Assembly (NCBI RefSeq): GCF_000230895.2
Contig: NC_016604.1
Span: forward strand, 620,001-684,000
Length of the DNA stretch: 64,000 nucleotides
From: Mycolicibacterium rhodesiae NBB3
GTDB taxonomy: Bacteria; Actinomycetota; Actinomycetes; Mycobacteriales; Mycobacteriaceae
Direction: 5' to 3'
Both the position numbers and the translations under genes were made by a program. Shown in pieces: positions 1-8,167 of this stretch. The notes beneath the pieces were generated by a model. The model was not told the origin of the DNA, made no database searches, and saw nothing but the letters and a program-made list of their open reading frames with translations. How positions within the stretch are numbered: the first letter of the stretch is position 1; the number at the start of each line of letters is the position of its first letter.

Positions 1-1086
1 ACGAGTCCCACCAAACGACTTCCCGGCCGTCCGCGAGCACTCATCCTCGCGCCGACCCGCGAGCTGGTCGCGCAGATCGAGGCGTCGCTTGCACCGCTCG
101 CTGTTGCAACGAATTTGCGTTCCGTCGTGGTCTTCGGCGGCGTGGGACACCAGCCGCAGATCGACAAGTTGCGCGCCGGCGTCGACATCGTCATCGCCTG
201 CCCCGGACGCCTCGAGGATCACGTGCAGTCGGGCCATGCCGACCTGTCGGCCGTCGAAATCACCGTCCTCGACGAGGCCGACCACATGGCTGACCTCGGA
301 TTCCTTCCGCCCGTCAAGCGGCTGCTGGACAAGACGCCGCGTGACGGGCAGCGAATGCTGTTCTCCGCCACGCTGGATCGCGGTGTGGACGTTCTCGTCA
401 AGCGCTATCTGACGGATCCGGTCGAGCACAGCGTCGACTCCGAGCAGTCGCCGGTGACGGATATGGAGCATCACGTCCTCCATGTCGAGAAGTCGTCGCG
501 AATCAACGTGCTCGCCGACCTGGCCGCGTCGCCCGGACGGACCATCGTCTTCGCTCGCACCAAGTACGGCGCCAAGAACCTTGCCCGACAGTTGAATTCG
601 CGCGGCGTGTCCGCTGTGGAGCTGCATGGCAACCTGTCGCAGAACGCACGCACGCGAAATCTCGCGGCGTTCTCCGAGGGGTCGGCTTCCGTGTTGGTGG
701 CCACCGATATCGCGGCCCGTGGCATCCACGTCGACGAGGTCAGCCTGGTCGTCCACGCGGATCCGCCCGTCGAGCACAAGGCATACCTGCATCGGTCGGG
801 CCGAACGGCGCGCGCCGGAAACGAAGGCACCGTCGTGACGCTCATGCTCGATGAGCAGGTCTCCGATGTGCGGCAGCTGACCCGTAAGGCCGGTGTGAAG
901 CCGACGATCACGCGGTTCAGCGGCCCGTCGCATCCGGTGCTCCATGAGATCGCCCCTGGCGAGCGCACCTTCGGTAAGCCGATCGTCCCCGCCGCGGCGG
1001 CACCCAGTCGACCTGCGCCGGCCAAGCCTGCCCAGTCGCGACGTCGTCGCTCGAACAACCGTCGCAGGCGGCCCGCCAACGCCTGA
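1..1086 (+). CDS. DEAD-box RNA helicase, 5' end outside window
   Basis: ATP-dependent RNA helicase that unwinds RNA duplexes in the cytoplasm, probably in RNA decay, ribosome assembly or cold adaptation. The frame is open from base 1, so the Walker A end lies upstream of the window. Visible motifs in order are Ia (PTRELVAQ), II (DEADHMADLGF), III (SAT), the C-terminal RecA-like domain with VATDIAARG, and VI (HRSGRTARAG). A basic Arg-rich tail (about the last 15 residues) is typical of mycobacterial RhlE/DeaD-like proteins and probably binds RNA. A TTG at 115 is in frame but sits after motif Ia, so it is not the real start. The subfamily cannot be fixed without the missing N-terminus. Confidence 0.93.
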   Translation, partial: TSPTKRLPGRPRALILAPTRELVAQIEASLAPLAVATNLRSVVVFGGVGHQPQIDKLRAGVDIVIACPGRLEDHVQSGHADLSAVEITVLDEADHMADLGFLPPVKRLLDKTPRDGQRMLFSATLDRGVDVLVKRYLTDPVEHSVDSEQSPVTDMEHHVLHVEKSSRINVLADLAASPGRTIVFARTKYGAKNLARQLNSRGVSAVELHGNLSQNARTRNLAAFSEGSASVLVATDIAARGIHVDEVSLVVHADPPVEHKAYLHRSGRTARAGNEGTVVTLMLDEQVSDVRQLTRKAGVKPTITRFSGPSHPVLHEIAPGERTFGKPIVPAAAAPSRPAPAKPAQSRRRRSNNRRRRPANA

Positions 1087-1377
1087 GGCCTGTTCTGCGC
1101 GCGGCGGCCTGTTGCCTCATGTCAAGTATGCGCACGTAGGGCATTCGTTGCCTCACGTAATCGTGCGCGTTTGTTGAGTGGGGCTGGTTCGCCGAGCGCA
1201 GCTTTGCTGGTGGCCAGGGAGAGAAGCTGGCAGCCACGGCGTGCATCTGACGCTGGAGCTCGGAGCATCGGCGCCGGCCGTTTACCCGCCGGCATTCGTA
1301 CTTCACCCCGGCTCACTCCCTGATCAGCATCGCGGCCACCCTGGAGATAGCTCAACCCCTGTCAAAAAATCGTCGGT
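1087..1377. other. Intergenic stretch, no supported gene
   Basis: Between the helicase stop and the left end of the IS481-type element. No reading frame here has family resemblance. Two similar tracts beginning gttgcctca (about 1112 and 1148) form a weak imperfect direct repeat. The material may be an older insertion remnant, but nothing proves it. Confidence 0.4.
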
Positions 1378-1431
1378 TGTTATCTCCCAGGACATCGGTG
1401 ACAGTTCTGCATCAGGACATCGGTGACAGTT
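1378..1431 (+). repeat. Left terminal inverted repeat of IS481 element
   Basis: 54 bp identical to the reverse complement of 2774-2827. Inside it the core ggacatcggtgacagtt occurs twice, about 20 bp apart, and a shorter copy (ggtgacagttctg) follows near 1446, suggesting several transposase-binding sites per end. Confidence 0.95.
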
Positions 1432-1471
1432 CCGGTGGTCTTGGTGGTGACAGTTCTGCCCCGAGGCTCAC

Positions 1472-2767
1472 GTGGTGGCTGCCAATGAACCCATCGATCC
1501 TCGTGTCCGGCTCGCGATCTCCCAATGGCCCGATGACGCGCCCCGCGGGGCGGTCTCGACGTTCTGCGCCGAGCACGGCATTTCTCGGAAGTCGTTCTAC
1601 GCGTTGCGCAACCGCGCGAAGACCGACGGTTCGGCCGCAGTGCTCGAACCCAGGACCCGACGCCCGAAATCGAGCCCGTCGACATTGAGCGACGCGGTCA
1701 AGGAGCAGGCGGTGGCGGTGCGTGCCGCTCTGGAGGCCTCCGGCCTGGATCACGGGCCGATCAGTGTGCACGAGAAGATGCACGCGATGGGCCTGGACCA
1801 GGTCCCGTCCACGGCGTCGCTGGCACGCATCTTCCGTGAGGCCGGGGTGGCTCGACTGGAACCGAAGAAGAAGCCCCGCTCGGCGTGGAGGCGTTTCGTC
1901 TATCCGGCGCCGAACGCGTGCTGGCAACTCGACGCCACTGAGTACGTGCTCAGCCGCGGACGCACATGTGTGATCTTCCAGCTCATCGACGACCACTCCC
2001 GCTACGCCCTGGCCTCGCACGTGGCGTGGGGTGAGACCGCTGCGGCGGCGATCGTCGTCTTCGACAAGGCAGTGGCAGCTCACGGTGTGCCCCAACGGCT
2101 CCTGTCCGACAACGGGATTGCGCTGAACCCGTCGCGGCGTGGGCATCTCGGCCAACTCGTCGCCCACGTTGGTGCCCTCGGCGTGCAGGCGATCACCGGC
2201 AAGCCCTACAAGCCGACCACCCAGGGCAAAAACGAACGCTTCCACCAGACCCTGTTCCGCTATCTGGACAAACAACCACTGGCCGAAACACTCGAAGATC
2301 TGCAAACCCAGGTCGACGAGTTCGACCACGTCTACAACACCCAGCGTCCTCACCAAGGCCTGCCCGGGCGCATCACGCCACTGGCCGCATGGGAAGCCAC
2401 CCCCAAAGCCGATCCACCCCGCCCCAAACTTGACAGGCCCATCTACCAGCGCGTCACGCGCCGATACCAACGCCCCCGAGCACAGGCGCCCGCGGATCTA
2501 CCCGCCGGCACGTGCATCAGGACCGTGAATACATCGGGCACCATCAGCCTGGACGGCGTGCACTACAAAGTCGACGTGGACCTCGCATTCCAGCAGGTCC
2601 TCGTCATCAGCACCGGCGACAACACCGGCGACGCCATCATCATCACCGACCTGCTCGGCGAGATCCTCGCCGAGCACAGCCGACCCGCACCGGGCATCCG
2701 CTACGTCGGCAACGGCCAGCGCCCAGGAACCCGCCCCACCAACCCACCACCGTTACCGAAGTCCTGA
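1472..2767 (+). CDS. IS481-family DDE transposase
   Basis: 431-residue transposase that cuts and joins the element's ends. It has an N-terminal helix-turn-helix region (about residues 25-60) and an rve/RNase H-like catalytic core. The acidic triad is visible as D154 (in WQLDATEY), D213 (in LLSDNG) and E255 (in GKNERFHQT). The C-terminal region after residue 340 resembles the beta-rich domain common in this group. The start is GTG at 1472; GTG at 1475 is equally possible. The frame is uninterrupted, so the gene is probably functional. Confidence 0.93.
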   Translation: MVAANEPIDPRVRLAISQWPDDAPRGAVSTFCAEHGISRKSFYALRNRAKTDGSAAVLEPRTRRPKSSPSTLSDAVKEQAVAVRAALEASGLDHGPISVHEKMHAMGLDQVPSTASLARIFREAGVARLEPKKKPRSAWRRFVYPAPNACWQLDATEYVLSRGRTCVIFQLIDDHSRYALASHVAWGETAAAAIVVFDKAVAAHGVPQRLLSDNGIALNPSRRGHLGQLVAHVGALGVQAITGKPYKPTTQGKNERFHQTLFRYLDKQPLAETLEDLQTQVDEFDHVYNTQRPHQGLPGRITPLAAWEATPKADPPRPKLDRPIYQRVTRRYQRPRAQAPADLPAGTCIRTVNTSGTISLDGVHYKVDVDLAFQQVLVISTGDNTGDAIIITDLLGEILAEHSRPAPGIRYVGNGQRPGTRPTNPPPLPKS

Positions 2768-2773
2768 TACACC

Positions 2774-2827
2774 AACTGTCACCGATGTCCTGATGCAGAA
2801 CTGTCACCGATGTCCTGGGAGATAACA
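2774..2827 (-). repeat. Right terminal inverted repeat of IS481 element
   Basis: Exact 54-bp reverse complement of 1378-1431. The ggacatcggtgacagtt core is again doubled, and a decayed third copy lies just inside near 2760. Confidence 0.95.
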
Positions 2828-2860
2828 CCCCACAATTGATGCTCCTATCTCTGTTATGGG

Positions 2861-4102
2861 TCAAGCGGCATCGATGAGCAGGGTGTTTAGCCATTGGCGG
2901 TAGTTGGTTGCGAGGGTGTCGTCGCGTTTGAGGCCGCGTTCGAGTCGGGAGATCGTGATTGGCCAGACGTTGAAATGTGCTGCCGCAGCAGTCAATGTGA
3001 TGTTGCGGGCTTGGCGGGCTGGACGTAGGTCGCTGTAGTCGTCGATGGGGCAGGGGGCGGTGAGGTGTCGGAATATCTCGCGGGCGATGGCCCGCTTGAG
3101 TAGACGTAGGACGTCGTTCTTGCTGCGCCCGGCGGCCAGTTGGCGGGCGACGTAATCACGGGTGCGCCGGTCGTGGGACCAGCGGACCAAAACGATGCGG
3201 TGCAGGGCGTTGTTGGCGGCGCGGTCTCCGCCGCGGGAAAGCCGATGCCGACTGGTTTTTCCCGATGAGGCGGGAATCGGTGCCACCCCAGCCAGCATGG
3301 CGAACGCTGCTTCGCTGCGCAGTCGGTGGCTGTTGGTGCCGGCAGTGATGAGCAGTTGGGCTGCGGTGTCGGGGCCCACTCCGTAGGCCGCCCGCAAGGC
3401 GGGGTTGATCGTGGCGGTCAGGGCGTCGAGCTCAGCGGTCAGCTCACGGTCTTGACGCTCGAGGTACCCGATGCGCTGCGCGAGCGCTTTACAGGCGATC
3501 AGCACCGACACCGTGGTGGGGTCCTCGTGTGCGCGGGGGCGGCAGCCGGCCAGCGCTTCGACCAGACGCAGGGTGGTGGGGTAACGGCGGTAACGCTCCC
3601 GCAGATCCACCGGGGCGGTCACGAGCAGGTCCTTGATCTGCTGGATAGCCGCGGTGCGGGCTTTAATTGCACCGCGACGAGCGATCAGCAGCGCTTTGAG
3701 GGCTCCGGTGTGCGGGTCTTTGGCTACGGCAAGACCGTGGCCGGCCAACACCGCACGAGCAGCGCTATAAGCATCGAGTGGATCGGACTTGCCCTGCCGG
3801 CGCCGCGCCGACCGGTCGGGACGGTTGACCTCGACGACGTGAATGTCGTTGGCCTGCATTGCTTGTGTCAACCCTGCGCCGTAGGAGCTGGTGCCCTCAA
3901 CACCGACAGTGACGACCTCGCCGAAACTACGTGCCCAGCAGATCGCGGCCCAGTAGCCAGTCGGGTTGGTGCGGAATTCGGCGTCGCCGAGGGGTTGACC
4001 GGTATCGCTGATCGCCGCGAGGTGGATGGTGTCGAGGTGGGTGTCGGCGCCGATGACGACGCGGCGTGGGAATGTCACGATGGTGGTGTCCTCTCCGTGC
4101 AA
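2861..4102 (-). CDS. IS110-family DEDD transposase with C-terminal HTH
   Basis: 413-residue recombinase of the IS110 family, which inserts DNA using a bridge RNA to choose donor and target. The N-terminal RuvC-like domain shows the DEDD set as D20 (GADTHLD), E69 (GVEGTS), D107 and D110 (KSDPLDA). The C-terminal Tnp domain has the conserved serine in PIPASSG (S279/S280), followed by the RHRLSRGGDRAANNALH block. After the usual end of the family (about residue 350) an extra 60 residues contain a helix-turn-helix-like stretch (TLTAAAAHFNVWPITISRLE). The ATG at 4102 is preceded by ggagagga. The frame is intact. Confidence 0.93.
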   Translation of the reverse strand: MHGEDTTIVTFPRRVVIGADTHLDTIHLAAISDTGQPLGDAEFRTNPTGYWAAICWARSFGEVVTVGVEGTSSYGAGLTQAMQANDIHVVEVNRPDRSARRRQGKSDPLDAYSAARAVLAGHGLAVAKDPHTGALKALLIARRGAIKARTAAIQQIKDLLVTAPVDLRERYRRYPTTLRLVEALAGCRPRAHEDPTTVSVLIACKALAQRIGYLERQDRELTAELDALTATINPALRAAYGVGPDTAAQLLITAGTNSHRLRSEAAFAMLAGVAPIPASSGKTSRHRLSRGGDRAANNALHRIVLVRWSHDRRTRDYVARQLAAGRSKNDVLRLLKRAIAREIFRHLTAPCPIDDYSDLRPARQARNITLTAAAAHFNVWPITISRLERGLKRDDTLATNYRQWLNTLLIDAA

Positions 4103-4230
4103 TGAACCGTGCGGCTAGGTGACAACCCGGTAGGGCGGGCAGACAAGACATTGATGAGGCAGCGGACAGGCTCCTGATTAAGTCATGTCCGCCCTACCAG
4201 GGCTGTTGTGGTACTTGCCCGCACGTCGCC
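4103..4230 (-). ncRNA. Candidate IS110 bridge RNA region
   Basis: Non-coding DNA directly 5' of the IS110 transposase. It contains a strong hairpin: ggtagggcgg at 4129-4138 pairs perfectly with 4189-4198, enclosing a 50-nt loop, and the arms continue with partial complementarity (cagacaagac against gtcatgt). Position and structure fit the bridge RNA known for this family. Guide loops and exact ends were not determined. Confidence 0.35.
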
Positions 4231-4342
4231 GGTGAGACAAATCAATTGGAAGACAACCCAGCAGGGCGCCAGTCAGAGGCCGAGTCATCACCGGCGGCGA
4301 ACGAGCAAGACCATCCTCACCCGAACCCGTTTAACGGAATCA

Positions 4343-5857
4343 ATGTCGGTGGCGTCGGGTACTATCGAACATGTGTTCGAGTCCGAGTTCGCGGGGGTTG
4401 GTGACGCCGAGGTGGTCGCGGCGATCGCCGACGGTGCGCGGGCCGAGGCTGCGGCGGCGGCGCGCCGGTTGGCCGCGATCGCTGAACTCAAGCGTCGCCG
4501 GGTGCTCGATGATGACGAGCGGGCGTACTGGGCGTGTGATTGGTGGGATTGCGCGGCCGCCGAGGTCGCCGCGGCGATGAACATCACCTCGCGGAAGGCC
4601 TCGGGTCAGATGCGCATCGCGGTCGCGCTGGCTGATCACCTGCCGTCGGTGGCCGCTCTGTTCCGCCGCGGTGATCTCAGTGCGCGGGTGGTGGGGGCGA
4701 TCACCTGGCGCACCCAGTTGATCACCGACGTGGCGGTGTGGACGCTGATCGACCGCGCGATCGCCACGCGGGCGGGCAAGTGGGGACCGCTGGCCGAGGA
4801 CAAGTTGATCGCCGCGGTGGATGCGTTGGTGTTGGAGCACGACCCCGCCGCGCTGATCGTGAGCAAGACGCTGGCGCGCAGTTGCGACTTCGTGGTCGGC
4901 GACCTCGAGGACGAAAACGGCACGACCTCGGTATGGGGCCGCCTCAATGCTGCTGATGCTGCGGTGTTGAAGACCACGATCGCAGCGATGGCGGCCACAG
5001 TGTGCGAGGACGATCCCCGCACGGCCGGGCAGCGCCGGGCGGCCGCGCTGGCCGCACTCGGCCACGGCAATCATCACCTGCCGTGTGCGTGCGATTCGCC
5101 GAACTGCCCCGCCCGCGAGAGCCATCCGGCGCCGAAGTCTTCGATCGTCGTCACCGTGTACACCGACCAAGCCACCCTCGATGGCCTCCAGAACACCGCG
5201 CACGAGCCTGCTGCGCCCCCGATCGACGCGCCTTCCACTCCCACGCTGCCGACCCCGACTCCCGCTCCGGTGTCCTCGGGCACGGCGATCCTGTCCGGTA
5301 CTGAGGTGCTGCCGACACCGCTGCTGGCCGAACTGTTGCGCAACGGCGCCACACTGCGCCCGCTGTGCACTCCGGTGGATGCGCAGCCGGAGTCGGGGTA
5401 TCGGCCCTCGGCGGCGTTGGCGCGGTTCGTGCGGGGTCGGGATCTGACGTGCCGGTTCCCCGGCTGCACGACACCGGCCCAGAATTGCGACATCGACCAC
5501 GTGATCCCCTACCCCGTCGGGCCTACGCATCCGTCGAACCTGGCCTGTCTGTGCCGAAAACATCACCTACTCAAAACGTTCTGGACCGGCGACTGGGAAC
5601 TCACCCTGCGTCCCGACGGTGCGGCGGTGTGGACCTCGCCGACCGGCCACACCTACACAACGCATCCAGGCAGTCGAAGTTACTTCCCGGACTGGAACAC
5701 CGACACCGGGCCGCTTCCACCCCCACCCACAGCCCAGAGGTTCAACACCGACCGGGGATTGATGATGCCCCAACGCCAACGCACCCGAACCCAAGAACGC
5801 GACGCACGCATCAAAGCCGAACGCGCACAGAACAACTCCGACCCACCACCGTTCTAA
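4343..5857 (+). CDS. DUF222/HNH endonuclease-domain protein (13E12 type)
   Basis: 504-residue member of the 13E12 repeat family abundant in mycobacteria. The N-terminal DUF222 domain (about residues 20-300) is followed by a Pro-rich linker and an HNH nuclease domain. The HNH part is visible as CRFPGC, CDIDHVIPY and LCRKHHLLKTF, with Cys pairs for metal binding and the catalytic His in DIDH. The ATG at 4343 is chosen; an upstream in-frame start at 4208 would read through the IS110 leader. The real function is unknown, and these genes often sit next to insertion sequences, as here. It overlaps the next, convergent gene by 4 bp. Confidence 0.85.
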   Translation: MSVASGTIEHVFESEFAGVGDAEVVAAIADGARAEAAAAARRLAAIAELKRRRVLDDDERAYWACDWWDCAAAEVAAAMNITSRKASGQMRIAVALADHLPSVAALFRRGDLSARVVGAITWRTQLITDVAVWTLIDRAIATRAGKWGPLAEDKLIAAVDALVLEHDPAALIVSKTLARSCDFVVGDLEDENGTTSVWGRLNAADAAVLKTTIAAMAATVCEDDPRTAGQRRAAALAALGHGNHHLPCACDSPNCPARESHPAPKSSIVVTVYTDQATLDGLQNTAHEPAAPPIDAPSTPTLPTPTPAPVSSGTAILSGTEVLPTPLLAELLRNGATLRPLCTPVDAQPESGYRPSAALARFVRGRDLTCRFPGCTTPAQNCDIDHVIPYPVGPTHPSNLACLCRKHHLLKTFWTGDWELTLRPDGAAVWTSPTGHTYTTHPGSRSYFPDWNTDTGPLPPPPTAQRFNTDRGLMMPQRQRTRTQERDARIKAERAQNNSDPPPF

Positions 5858-6435
5858 ACGGCGACGTGCTCGGGTTTCCGTTCCTTGGCAGCGATCTCGC
5901 CGAGCATCGCGACGACGACACCGAACGCGAAATACAGTGGGACCAACCATGGTCCGACACCGAAGAGGCCGTCGGAGTCGGCGTTGTAGGCGAACACGCC
6001 GAGCTTGACGAGCACTATTTCGACGATAGGTCCGATGACCGCTGCCAATACGCCGCAGACCACCGAGGGCGTATCCCCCAGCGCGCACCAGGTGATTATC
6101 GCCATCGCGACGATGAGAGTGATGCTCGGCACCGGGGGCGCGCTGTGCACCAGGGCTGTGGTGACGTAAGTACCAACAACCGCGGCGATACCCGCGAGTC
6201 CCTGCCGTGAGGTGACAGTGGTGCGCGGGTTCGGCAGGTGCAACCGCAGTTCTGCCAATGACACTGTCGCGGCGCCGACCATGACGGGAAACCAGATCGG
6301 GCTACTCCACACGAACGGCGCCGCATCCGTGAAGTACTCCGTGGTGCCGGTGACGACGTGACTGTGATCGCCGACCAGTGACGCGGCTGCGCCGAGCAAG
6401 AACAGGACCAGTACTTCGGGCGCGTGCAACCTCAC
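5854..6435 (-). CDS. Multi-spanning membrane protein of unknown function
   Basis: 193-residue integral membrane protein with about five or six hydrophobic segments (for example VLVLFLLGAAASLVG, GLAGIAAVVGTYVTTALV and SITLIVAMAIITWCALG). The polar motif GDHSHVVTGTTEY lies after the first segment. I do not recognise the family with confidence; an INSIG-like fold is only a guess. GTG at 6435 is chosen because longer starts would overlap the upstream coding region and add a basic, non-conserved stretch. It starts 20 bp after the upstream gene, so it is probably the last gene of the glmM-linked run. Confidence 0.6.
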   Translation of the reverse strand: MRLHAPEVLVLFLLGAAASLVGDHSHVVTGTTEYFTDAAPFVWSSPIWFPVMVGAATVSLAELRLHLPNPRTTVTSRQGLAGIAAVVGTYVTTALVHSAPPVPSITLIVAMAIITWCALGDTPSVVCGVLAAVIGPIVEIVLVKLGVFAYNADSDGLFGVGPWLVPLYFAFGVVVAMLGEIAAKERKPEHVAV

Positions 6436-6454
6436 GAAGAAGAAGCTACCGCCG

Positions 6455-7822
6455 TCATTCGCCGACCTGGGGTAATTCGTTGGCCGCGATCTCACACGGC
6501 GTACCCGCCGCTGGTGGCGGCATCGGGGCGGCGAGCGGCTCGATCGGTGGTGGAGCCGGTGTGGGTGCCGGCTCGACGTCGGCGGGGAGTGGTTCGACAG
6601 GCGGCTCATCCGCAGGCGGCTCTACGGTGGCGTCGGCCACCGGTTCCGCCTCGGCCGGTTCGGCATCTTCCTCCACGACGTCTTCCTCGGGCTCGTCGTC
6701 GTCTTCCTCGAGCTCGTCCTCGTCGAGCTCATCTTCGTCGAGCTTGTCCAACTCGTCCGGCTCGTCCAACCCGTCGGACTCAGGAAGGTCTGACAGCGCG
6801 TCCTCCGACGTTCCGAGCAGGCCGCCCAGCATGTCGCCGAGCTGCCCACCGAATCCCGACAGCCCACTTCCGACGTCAGGCATGCCCCCGCCCATGGACG
6901 GCAATGGCGGCGGCGCCATCGCGGCGGGCTCAACGGGCGGCGCGGCGGGAAGGGGCGGCGGGGGTGGTGCCGCGAGGGGCGGAGCCGCCGGTGGCGCACC
7001 GGACCATGCGGACCAACCCGCAGGCGAGTCAGACGCCGGTGGCGGAGCACCAGACGGCGCGGGCGCAGCGGCAGCCAAACGCGTGTCCGCAACTTCCGTC
7101 GCAACGCCGTCACCCAGTGGCGCAGACCACGTCGGCCCTACATCACCTGGCACATCGAACGCGACAGGTACCTCTGAGGTGACCTCCGCAATCGCGGCAT
7201 CGTAAGCGTCGGTCACCGCGGCGATCGCTGACCGTATCGCCGTCAACCACTCGGATCGAATGTCGTTGGCGACGAACGGCTTGATTTCTTGATCGACGAG
7301 TTCACTGGCCGTCGCGCGATCCCCCGCACCGCTCGTGACCGTCTGCGCCGCGGCCTGCCACTCCGGCCGCGCACCCCGCCCTTGCGTCACCATCGTCGCA
7401 GCGACCTTTGCATCGACGCTGTGCCACAACTGATCTCGCAGCGACGTCAATGACTCGGCCGCGGTACGAACCGCAGATGCCGCCGCGGAAGACACCTCAC
7501 TGTGACGACGCAGAAAGTCCCGCGACGCCTGTGCACCTGGTCCCTGCCACGCGAGGGACATCAACGCAAGCTGTGCATCCTGACGCGCAAACGCCCCCTC
7601 GATCGTTGCCACGGCCGCACGCAGCGTCTCGCAATCCGCGCCGAGCGCAGACAAGTCGATTCCGTCTTCGCTGCCATACCAATCCCGTAACTGCGACGCG
7701 TGCAGAGTCAGATCCGGGTCCTGATAGCCGAGCAGATGGCAGGCCCACACATAGTCCTGCAGCGTGTCGGCAGCGGGTCGCCCCTGCGCCAATCGTGAAG
7801 CAGCATCGAACATCTCGGTCAC
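6455..7822 (-). CDS. Ala/Pro-rich WXG-like protein, Rv3439c-type
   Basis: 455-residue protein resembling M. tuberculosis Rv3439c by position and composition. The N-terminal 230 residues are mostly helical and contain a WXG-like turn (SLAWQGPGAQASRDFL), as in type VII secretion substrates. A Pro/Ala-rich region follows, then a Gly-rich patch, a very acidic Asp/Glu run (about residues 345-390) and a Pro-rich tail. The GTG start overlaps the upstream stop (GTGA), indicating translational coupling with the small upstream protein. The pair near ESX-4 suggests an ESX substrate or partner, which is an inference. Confidence 0.75.
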   Translation of the reverse strand: MTEMFDAASRLAQGRPAADTLQDYVWACHLLGYQDPDLTLHASQLRDWYGSEDGIDLSALGADCETLRAAVATIEGAFARQDAQLALMSLAWQGPGAQASRDFLRRHSEVSSAAASAVRTAAESLTSLRDQLWHSVDAKVAATMVTQGRGARPEWQAAAQTVTSGAGDRATASELVDQEIKPFVANDIRSEWLTAIRSAIAAVTDAYDAAIAEVTSEVPVAFDVPGDVGPTWSAPLGDGVATEVADTRLAAAAPAPSGAPPPASDSPAGWSAWSGAPPAAPPLAAPPPPPLPAAPPVEPAAMAPPPLPSMGGGMPDVGSGLSGFGGQLGDMLGGLLGTSEDALSDLPESDGLDEPDELDKLDEDELDEDELEEDDDEPEEDVVEEDAEPAEAEPVADATVEPPADEPPVEPLPADVEPAPTPAPPPIEPLAAPMPPPAAGTPCEIAANELPQVGE

Positions 7823-8124
7823 CCCACCAGACGCCCGGCGCGAATGTCGGCCTCGTCGTAGCGCAGCGCGGTGGCACGTAGCGTGGACGCGATCTCCGCG
7901 GACGCCCGCGCCCATTCGCGCAGTCGGTCGACAATGCCATCGATCCCGACCCGCACCGCCTCGCCGCGTGCGACGTGCATCCGGCCTGCGACCGCGCCAC
8001 CGAACTGCAGTCCCGCCAGGTGTGTGCGGACGACGGCGTCGATGGCGTCGGCTACAGCGTCGTATTCACCGGCGACGGCGAGCAGTGCGGCGACGTCGAC
8101 GCGCGAGACGTCTCGTTCCCCCAT
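7819..8124 (-). CDS. Small helical ESX-substrate-like protein, Rv3440c-type
   Basis: 101-residue alpha-helical protein of the size of WXG100/EspC-type type VII substrates. It has an N-terminal helix (VDVAALLAVAGEYDAVADAID), a central Gly-containing turn and a second long helix (GIDGIVDRLREWARASAEI). Its position between glmM and the Ala/Pro-rich gene matches Rv3440c in M. tuberculosis. Its stop overlaps the next start by 4 bp, so the two products are probably made in similar amounts and may bind each other. No clear Shine-Dalgarno is visible before the ATG. The function is unknown. Confidence 0.7.
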   Translation of the reverse strand: MGERDVSRVDVAALLAVAGEYDAVADAIDAVVRTHLAGLQFGGAVAGRMHVARGEAVRVGIDGIVDRLREWARASAEIASTLRATALRYDEADIRAGRLVG

Positions 8125-8167
8125 GTAGAGCTAGGACGCACGCAAGCGCCGGCAGGTTCCCGCGGTA

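Larger units (their letters stand above)
1378..2827 (+). mobile_element. IS481-family insertion sequence, complete
   Basis: A 1,450-bp element bounded by perfect 54-bp inverted repeats beginning TGT and ending ACA, as is usual for IS481 members. It holds one full-length transposase gene with an intact DDE triad, so it looks potentially active. No direct target duplication is visible: the left flank ends gtcggt and the right flank begins ccccac. The right end lies only 33 bp from the stop of the neighbouring IS110 transposase, so the element probably inserted at or next to that element's edge, or the two were joined by a deletion. Confidence 0.9.
2828..4260 (-). mobile_element. IS110-family element (boundaries approximate)
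   Basis: IS110 elements lack clear terminal repeats, so the ends are only estimated: the short stretch after the transposase stop on one side and the non-coding leader upstream of its start on the other. The long side is 5' of the transposase, the arrangement of the IS110 subgroup, whose bridge RNA is encoded at the left end. The HNH gene follows on the other side. Confidence 0.6.

Noticed and set aside
1112..1171. Imperfect direct repeat starting gttgcctca
   Set aside because: Too short and divergent to call an element; could be chance.
1412..2470. 352-residue open frame on the minus strand across the IS481 transposase
   Set aside because: Antisense shadow of a clear DDE transposase; no family motifs.
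1360..2840. Target-site duplication around the IS481 element
   Set aside because: Left flank gtcggt and right flank ccccac do not match in any short register.
6378..7205. Ser/Gly-rich plus-strand frame opposite the Ala/Pro-rich gene
   Set aside because: Its low-complexity Ser run is the complement of the Asp/Glu codons of the real gene.
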